Below are positions 1 through 3,890 of a DNA stretch of 5,293 bases, one piece after another. Both the position numbers and the translations under genes were made by a program. The DNA comes from Moraxellaceae bacterium (GTDB taxonomy: Bacteria; Pseudomonadota; Gammaproteobacteria; Pseudomonadales; Ketobacteraceae): the NCBI GenBank assembly GCA_002402125.1, contig NVVG01000002.1:65671-70963 (forward strand). Direction: 5' to 3'. Positions within the stretch are counted from its first letter, which is position 1. Each line of letters starts with the position of its first letter. The notes beneath the pieces were generated by a model that was not told the origin of the DNA, did not search any database, and saw only the letters and a list, made by a program, of their open reading frames with translations.

Positions 1-1010
1 GCGATAAGTTCAAATTCATCATTGTTGATACGTTGATACAGTTTTTCCAGGGAGTTGATTTCTGTGGCGGCGGTGGCCGACATTGCGCGAGTACTTTCAT
101 CCAGGAAGCTGCTGTTAAGTCCAACTGAGCCAACGGAGATAACCGGTTTACCCGTGATTTTTTTGGTCCAGCCGGCAAGGTTAAGATCGGAGCCAGAAAA
201 TTCCGTCTCCCAAAAACGACGCGATGAGCAATGAAAAATATCGACCCCCGCAGCAACTAACGGCGTTAAAAATTCTTCCAGTTGTTCTGGTGTTTGCGCC
301 AGTTTGGCGGAATAATCTTGTAGTTTCCATTGTGAATATCGAAAGATGATCGGGAAGTCTCCACCGACCCGAGCTCGTATGGCGGAGATGATCTCAACGG
401 CAAAGCGCGAGCGGTTAGCCATGTTGCCGCCATATTGATCCGTGCGTTGATTGGTGCCTTCCCAGAAAAATTGGTCAACCAGGTAACCATGAGCACCGTG
501 TATCTCGATGCCATCAAAGCCAATAGATTTTGCGTCCGAAGCTGCCTGCGCAAACGCCTCGACAACCTCGTCTATATCGTCTTGAGTCATCGCCACACCG
601 TTATTTTTATTGGGTCTCAATAGTCCCGATGGGCTGTATCCTGGAATCGAGGGGTCGGGTTCGGTACCCTCTTTTCTGATGCCCCCCACGTGCCATAGCT
701 GCGGTACGATTTTGCCGTCAGAGGCGTGTACGGCGTCCACCACCTGTTTCCAGCCTGCCAGCGCCTCATCCCCATGAATAAAAGGTATGTTGGGGTAACC
801 ATTGGCGGCTTTGTGATTAACGCAGGTGCCTTCGGTGATGATAAGTCCAACATCGCTGGCGGCGCGGCGTTGGTAATAGGCCGCAGTCGCTTCGGTGGGT
901 ATATTGTTGGGGGAGAATGATCGTGTCATCGGTGCCATCACTACGCGATTGTTTAACAACAGGTTGCCGAGTGTGATGGGACTAAAGAGTTTATCGGTAT
1001 CTTGTGACAT
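1..1010 (-). CDS. Old yellow enzyme family NADH:flavin oxidoreductase (3' end outside window)
   Basis: FMN-dependent ene-reductase/NAD(P)H:flavin oxidoreductase with a TIM-barrel fold, cytoplasmic; the physiological substrate cannot be read from sequence. The frame is open for 336 codons from ATG 1010 to the window edge. Visible family landmarks: MAPMTR near residues 25-30 (FMN-binding loop, T29); PQLWHVGG at 103-110 with Q104; the substrate-anion pair H171 and H174 followed by Y176 in HGAHGYLVDQFF; the barrel strand with R224 in FRYSQWK; DIFHCSSRRFW at 257-267; SVGSVG at 292-297 in the FMN-phosphate region. It ends at DEFELIA, just before the usual VGRALIADP-type motif, so roughly 25-35 residues are missing, by the edge and not by mutation. 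H/H rather than H/N at the anion site is the common bacterial form. A modest GGAA lies 6 nt before the ATG. It sits 54 bp downstream of the hemolysin III gene and is probably co-transcribed with it. Family assignment is secure; specific function is open. Confidence 0.95.
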   Translation of the reverse strand, partial: MSQDTDKLFSPITLGNLLLNNRVVMAPMTRSFSPNNIPTEATAAYYQRRAASDVGLIITEGTCVNHKAANGYPNIPFIHGDEALAGWKQVVDAVHASDGKIVPQLWHVGGIRKEGTEPDPSIPGYSPSGLLRPNKNNGVAMTQDDIDEVVEAFAQAASDAKSIGFDGIEIHGAHGYLVDQFFWEGTNQRTDQYGGNMANRSRFAVEIISAIRARVGGDFPIIFRYSQWKLQDYSAKLAQTPEQLEEFLTPLVAAGVDIFHCSSRRFWETEFSGSDLNLAGWTKKITGKPVISVGSVGLNSSFLDESTRAMSATAATEINSLEKLYQRINNDEFELI

Positions 1011-1064
1011 GTAATTTTCCGGGGTTAAAATGTTGGTTGTGGAATGAGTGCAGAAACGCCCCAG

Positions 1065-1733
1065 TTATCCTGCAATGAGGGTGCTGGGTCCGACTAAGTG
1101 AAACGCAATAGCCCAGAAGTGGCAAAAAGCACCGCCGATAACAAACAAATGCCATATTTCGTGAAAACCAAAGTGCTCAGGATAAGGGTTGGGCCATTTC
1201 GTACCATAAATCACTGCCCCTACGGTGTAGCAACCAGCGCCCGCTATCAACCAAAATAGGGCGCCTTCGGTGAGGTTTTGCCGTAGCGGACCAATGGCAA
1301 ATATCGCCATCCAGCCCATGCCAACGTAAATGAGTGTGGATAACCAGCGAGGTGCGTGAATCCAGAAGATTTTCATTAAGATACCCGCGATAGCCAAACC
1401 CCAGATGACAGTAAACAATGTCCAGCCAACGCCGTCTCGAAGCACCACCAGGCAAAAAGGCGTGTAAGAGCCCGCTATTAGGACAAAGATCATCATGTGA
1501 TCGATGCGTTTCCAGGCTTTCTGTGCCTGTTCTGAAACCGGTAAAAGGTGGTACATGGCGCTGGCCATAAACAACAAAAACATCGATGCGCCAAAAATAG
1601 CAAATGAGGTTATATGCCAAATGTTGCCGTACAGCGTCGCATTGATGGTAAGAATGCACAGACCGGCAATGGCAGCAAAGGCCGCCAGCAAATGGCTGAG
1701 GCCGCTGAAGGGTTCTCGAAATACATGTCGCAT
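1065..1733 (-). CDS. Hemolysin III / PAQR family integral membrane protein (TrhA-like)
   Basis: Inner-membrane protein of about seven helices, 222 residues, the usual family length. Family signatures are all present: REPFSGLSHLLAA at 6-18 (E7, H14), the SAMYHL block at 58-63 (S58, H62), D78 followed by FVLIAGSYTPF at 83-93, and the C-terminal FGFHEIWHLF with H191 and H195, then CHF with H205. In PAQR proteins the conserved Ser/His/Asp and C-terminal His residues form a metal site at the cytoplasmic membrane face, and all appear intact. Despite the name, most members are not proven haemolysins; E. coli TrhA (YqfA) is linked to membrane energetics and lipid homeostasis. ATG 1733 is the earliest possible start: an in-frame TAA lies only three codons upstream. 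No strong Shine-Dalgarno sequence is visible. It is the first gene of a likely two-gene minus-strand unit with the old yellow enzyme gene. No clear sigma-70 promoter was found upstream. Confidence 0.95.
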   Translation of the reverse strand: MRHVFREPFSGLSHLLAAFAAIAGLCILTINATLYGNIWHITSFAIFGASMFLLFMASAMYHLLPVSEQAQKAWKRIDHMMIFVLIAGSYTPFCLVVLRDGVGWTLFTVIWGLAIAGILMKIFWIHAPRWLSTLIYVGMGWMAIFAIGPLRQNLTEGALFWLIAGAGCYTVGAVIYGTKWPNPYPEHFGFHEIWHLFVIGGAFCHFWAIAFHLVGPSTLIAG

Positions 1734-1952
1734 GAAGTTTGTTTACCCGCGCTGGTGGATAAGGGGATAGGGCCATAGTACACGCCAGTGGAAGAGGTTG
1801 CAGTGTTGTTTTTAATGGAATTGTAATTATTTGTCATTCGTATTTGAGGTGTTATTGGGGATAGTTGGCAGTCTTTAGGCATTTCCGATGCCGATTCGTT
1901 TCACTCACTGCAGGTCAGTCTCCTGGTGATGAAAAACCCCCATGTCTTTGAC

Positions 1953-1975
1953 AAACTTCTGCCGAAACTTTTGCC
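1953..1975. repeat. Tandem direct repeat, 12-bp period, two copies
   Basis: AAACTTCTGCC at 1953-1963 and AAACTTTTGCC at 1965-1975 match at 10 of 11 positions and start exactly 12 bp apart. They lie in the divergent intergenic region. A pair of direct half-sites for a regulator is one reading; chance or replication slippage is another. Function unknown. Confidence 0.5.
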
Positions 1976-2001
1976 TAGTTAACTATGGTGTAGGGATAAC
2001 T

Positions 2002-2038
2002 TTACCTATTTGCTAAGTAGATAAGGGGGCTTACCTAT
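2002..2038. repeat. Duplicated 8-mer TTACCTAT, 29 bp apart
   Basis: TTACCTAT occurs at 2002-2009 and again at 2031-2038 in the same orientation. The inner heptamer TACCTAT fits the TACYYMT heptamer described for NarL-type nitrate/nitrite response regulators. That is suggestive beside a NIT-domain gene, but a heptamer this degenerate is expected about once by chance in a region this size. Treated as a repeat, not a proven operator. Confidence 0.35.
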
Positions 2039-2100
2039 GGCTGCGCTGTTCTATGACAGTGTTACCTTTATGGTTCATTGTTATGTGCAACTATCGCGAT

Positions 2101-2139
2101 AAGCGCAATTGTTCTAAGGGGGGTGTTTGGGTTGCGCTT
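2101..2139. repeat. Perfect 8-bp inverted repeat with 23-nt loop
   Basis: AAGCGCAA at 2101-2108 is the exact reverse complement of TTGCGCTT at 2132-2139. It directly follows a 10-bp palindrome, TATCGCGATA, at 2092-2101. There is no T tract after the right arm, so it does not look like an intrinsic terminator. It could be an mRNA leader stem or a spaced operator. Confidence 0.4.
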
Positions 2140-2171
2140 TGTCATATGTTTACTATTTTTAATTAACCAGC

Positions 2172-2220
2172 CCCTGACCATTATTGACCTAACGTCAGGG
2201 TTTCTCGCGAGCAAGAGAAA
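2172..2220 (+). promoter_or_regulatory. Two back-to-back hairpins in the NIT gene leader region
   Basis: CCCTGAC at 2172-2178 pairs perfectly with GTCAGGG at 2194-2200 across a 15-nt loop. With no spacing, TTTCTC at 2201-2206 pairs with GAGAAA at 2215-2220 across an 8-nt loop; this second stem competes with the palindrome CTCGCGAG at 2204-2211. The first stem is followed by only TTTCTC, too weak a U tract for a confident terminator. If transcription starts upstream, these would be leader structures some 165 nt before the start codon. No known riboswitch class is recognised. Confidence 0.4.
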
Positions 2221-2225
2221 ATACC

Positions 2226-2308
2226 AGTGTCGCTATGACAGTGTCGCTATGTCAGTGCCGTTACATGAGTGCCGCTATATATGGGTGAGCTATCTGAATC
2301 TGCTATTT
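2226..2308 (+). repeat. Degenerate array of 14-bp direct repeats
   Basis: Four units abut without spacer: AGTGTCGCTATGAC (2226-2239), AGTGTCGCTATGTC (2240-2253), AGTGCCGTTACATG (2254-2267) and AGTGCCGCTATATA (2268-2281). The first two differ at one base. The core CTAT or its variant then recurs at 2290 and 2303, so the spacing of cores is 14, 14, 14, 15, 13, giving about six decaying units. The 12-mer CTATGACAGTGT, which spans the unit 1-unit 2 junction, also occurs upstream at 2051-2062. The period is not a multiple of three, which argues against a coding repeat. The array ends about 75 bp before the NIT gene. A multi-site regulator target or a slippage-generated satellite are both possible. 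Confidence 0.6.
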
Positions 2309-2371
2309 TTTGCAGAACAGCCCGATGGATTGCCCCGTGTTTTTAACAGTACCATTACAATAAGTTTGTAT

Positions 2372-2377
2372 AAGGTG
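2372..2377 (+). promoter_or_regulatory. Ribosome binding site that decides the NIT gene start
   Basis: AAGGTG lies 7 nt before ATG 2385 but only 1 nt before the alternative in-frame ATG 2379. Normal spacing therefore favours 2385 and a 360-residue protein over the 362-residue one. Confidence 0.6.
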
Positions 2378-2384
2378 AATGTTA

Positions 2385-3467
2385 ATGAGTCGTTCTATTC
2401 ATATTAGTGTAAGAGCAAAATTAATATTAATGCTACTGCCTCCAATTCTTGGTTTGGCCTATTTTTCAGTGAGTCAGGTGATGTCCAGTTATAACCTGTA
2501 CTGGGAGCACGACAAGATTCAGTCGCTTTCTCAATCATCGGTACAAGCGGCGACCCTGGTGCATGAGTTGCAAAAAGAACGCGGGCTAACTGCGGATTTT
2601 ATTGATAGTCAGGGTAAAGAGTTTGCAACCCAATTATCAGTGCAATTATCGGTACAACGTAAGTTAGTCGATGCGGAGATCGAACAGTGGGATTTACGCG
2701 TTAAATTAAATAGCACGCAGGATTACGGCAGCGAGTTTGCTGCTGGGCTCGCTAAATCCAATCGACAATTGATGAAGTTAGTTCCGACCCGTGCCAAAAT
2801 CAGTAATTTATCCATCAATGCGAAAGACGCTTTCGACTATTTCTCGACGCTTAATCTTAATTTACTTAATCTCTCCGAGGCGCTGCCAAAAATTTCAAGT
2901 GAAAGTTCGATGGGTAATCGAGCCGCGGCGTACACCAGTTTTCTTTACAGCATGGAACGTGCGTATATTGAGAGCGCGCTAATGGCCGGTGTATTTGTTG
3001 AAGATAATTTTTCTACAGTCAATTATCAGAAATTCTTTGGCTTAGTGGCAATGCAATCTACTTATATGAATGTATTTCAATCCATTGCAACACCAGAGGC
3101 GTTGGCATTTTATCGAAATACCCTGGCAGGTGAGTATATTGCGGAAACAAAAAAAATGCGTAATATAGCCATTAATTCCGCAAAAAAAAATAGCATTGGG
3201 GTTGATTCGACGCATTGGGTCAAGATGCAAGCGGGCAAGATTAAGTTGTTAAAAAATGTAGATGATTGGCTTGCCGCAGACTTACTGCGTTTTTCCGCGG
3301 AATCAACAGAGGCGGCTCGCTCGAGTCTGATCACAGTAAGTGTCATAGCGTTGATTGTTTTTATGTTATCAGTTTTGTTTTCTTACCATGTGCAAAACTA
3401 CATGGTCAAATATTTAGATTACGTCAATGACATCGCGACCAGCATCGCCGCCGCCTCGGCGCGATAA
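2385..3467 (+). CDS. NIT-type sensor domain membrane protein lacking an output domain
   Basis: A 360-residue membrane-anchored sensor. After a short basic N-terminus, TM1 spans about residues 11-31, a mostly helical extracytoplasmic region 32-314, and TM2 315-334. The region carries hallmarks of the NIT (nitrate- and nitrite-sensing) fold: VHELQKERGLTADFI at 59-73 with R66, the helix QRKLVDAEIEQW at 91-102, and the second-half motif MERAYIESAL at 190-199 with R192. Arginines in these two helices bind the anion in the NIT protein NasR; the ligand here is inferred, not shown. NIT domains usually feed a HAMP plus chemoreceptor, kinase or GGDEF output, but here TAA follows TM2 after 26 residues. 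No HAMP-like sequence continues in any frame after the stop. A perfect-frame tandem 12-bp duplication gives QLSVQLSVQ (2631-2654). ATG 2379 is an alternative start. It could be a stand-alone sensor acting through a partner, or a truncated chemoreceptor. Confidence 0.82.
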   Translation: MSRSIHISVRAKLILMLLPPILGLAYFSVSQVMSSYNLYWEHDKIQSLSQSSVQAATLVHELQKERGLTADFIDSQGKEFATQLSVQLSVQRKLVDAEIEQWDLRVKLNSTQDYGSEFAAGLAKSNRQLMKLVPTRAKISNLSINAKDAFDYFSTLNLNLLNLSEALPKISSESSMGNRAAAYTSFLYSMERAYIESALMAGVFVEDNFSTVNYQKFFGLVAMQSTYMNVFQSIATPEALAFYRNTLAGEYIAETKKMRNIAINSAKKNSIGVDSTHWVKMQAGKIKLLKNVDDWLAADLLRFSAESTEAARSSLITVSVIALIVFMLSVLFSYHVQNYMVKYLDYVNDIATSIAAASAR

Positions 3468-3603
3468 GTCCTGGTCGCATAATCTGCCTAGCTGATTTAT
3501 TTACATTGTGCCAAGTCGAAACACTACCAGGAAGGTAATGGACCGCAGTAGTCGCCCGTTAGCGCATTATGGCTGTATCCAAATAGCGTTCTGTTTAAAG
3601 GAT

Positions 3604-3613
3604 TTAGCGCTAA
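3604..3613. repeat. 10-bp perfect palindrome TTAGCGCTAA
   Basis: TTAGCGCTAA is fully self-complementary. Its left arm, TTAGCGC, also occurs 45 bp upstream at 3559-3565. It may be a regulator half-site pair, but nothing further supports this. Confidence 0.35.
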
Positions 3614-3663
3614 GCTTATACCCATGATCCATGTGATAGAAACACGTTTTTGTCGAAAACATT

Positions 3664-3677
3664 TACACAATTGTGTA
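3664..3677. promoter_or_regulatory. 14-bp perfect palindrome, operator-like
   Basis: TACACAATTGTGTA at 3664-3677 is perfectly symmetric. A second, interrupted symmetry, GTTTT (3646-3650) / AAAAC (3656-3660), lies just to its left. It sits 214 bp before the CHASE3 sensor start, where an operator for a dimeric helix-turn-helix regulator would be plausible. No regulator can be named from it. Confidence 0.45.
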
Positions 3678-3784
3678 TTGGCCCCTCTGGTTGTCTGCTA
3701 TATCGTTGATTTTTATACGGCGGCCTAAAACTTGCGTATTACTCCGTGTTAAGTCTCCTGCAAAGATAAAAAAGCTATATTGGG

Positions 3785-3800
3785 AGTTCTCTAGTTCTCT
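3785..3800. repeat. Tandem 8-mer AGTTCTCT, two exact copies
   Basis: AGTTCTCT at 3785-3792 is repeated immediately at 3793-3800, about 90 bp before the CHASE3 gene. The pair is exact but short. It may be a slippage product or a pair of direct half-sites. Confidence 0.35.
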
Positions 3801-3878
3801 AAATCTATACGTTTAAGATATTCCTAAAGCAAGTACGCGCCGTTACCGGTATTCCGCACTAAAAAATTGATAGAAAGC

Positions 3879-3882
3879 GAGG
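3879..3882 (+). promoter_or_regulatory. Ribosome binding site of the CHASE3 sensor gene
   Basis: GAGG, within AGCGAGGAAA, ends 8 nt before ATG 3891. The spacing is normal and it is the best Shine-Dalgarno match in the window, which supports this start. Confidence 0.7.
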
Positions 3883-3890
3883 AAACTACC

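Larger units (their letters stand above)
1734..2384. other. Long divergent intergenic region rich in short repeats
   Basis: This 651-bp stretch separates the leftward hemolysin III gene from the rightward NIT-domain gene and must hold both promoters. Reading frames here are short and show no recognisable family, membrane topology or good ribosome binding site, so I call no gene. It holds several direct and inverted repeats, listed separately, mostly between 1950 and 2310. A small inverted repeat, GGCAT/ATGCC with a 5-nt loop at 1878-1892, lies in the hemolysin III leader. A possible -10 hexamer TACAAT sits at 2356-2361 ahead of the NIT gene, but no good -35 lies 16-18 bp before it, so no promoter is called. 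Confidence 0.7.
3468..3890. other. Intergenic gap with palindromes, no convincing gene
   Basis: This 423-bp stretch between the two sensor genes has no open frame of meaningful length on either strand and no recognisable protein remnant. It is AT-rich toward the right and carries several short symmetric elements, listed separately. No strong intrinsic terminator follows the NIT gene; the only complementary arms nearby, CCTGGT at 3470-3475 and ACCAGG at 3526-3531, are 50 nt apart. No well-spaced sigma-70, sigma-54 or sigma-28 promoter could be recognised. The gap's length and its operator-like symmetry suggest that the downstream CHASE3 gene has its own promoter. Confidence 0.6.

Noticed and set aside
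1177..1776. 199-codon minus-strand frame overlapping the hemolysin III gene
   Set aside because: It is the other-frame shadow of a gene with complete PAQR motifs. Its own translation has low-complexity Arg/His/Cys-rich character and no family.
2078..2407. 109-codon plus-strand open frame running through the repeats into the NIT gene start
   Set aside because: It crosses the hairpins and the 14-bp array, whose period is not a multiple of three. It has no recognisable domain or good ribosome binding site, and it overlaps the better supported NIT gene start out of frame.
3468..3540. Frameshifted HAMP or signalling domain remnant after the NIT gene
   Set aside because: All three forward frames were read: the original frame stops at once and the others give 10 and 23 residues unlike HAMP before a stop. 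A simple frameshift does not explain the short protein.
3553..3617. Integron attC-like or mobile-element end around the two TTAGCGC copies
   Set aside because: The core-site pattern GTTRRRY is not matched, no integrase or cassette is nearby, and no terminal inverted repeats or target duplication were found.
3538..3627. Possible 29-codon small gene (begins MDRSSRPLAHYG) with AGGA 5 nt upstream
   Set aside because: Length and composition are compatible with chance, and no membrane segment or known small-protein motif is seen. Conservation data would be needed to keep it.
3676..3698. Sigma-54 promoter-like TTGGCCCC...TTGTCTGC
   Set aside because: The required GG-N10-GC spacing fails: the bases at the expected GC position are TG.
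3706..3719. FNR box TTGAT-N4-ATCAA
   Set aside because: Only the left half-site matches; the right half reads ATACG.
3823..3851. Sigma-28 (FliA) promoter-like TAAAGCAA...GCCGTTAC for the CHASE3 gene
   Set aside because: Both halves resemble the consensus, but the spacer is 6 nt against the expected 11 or so, so it is not credible as written.
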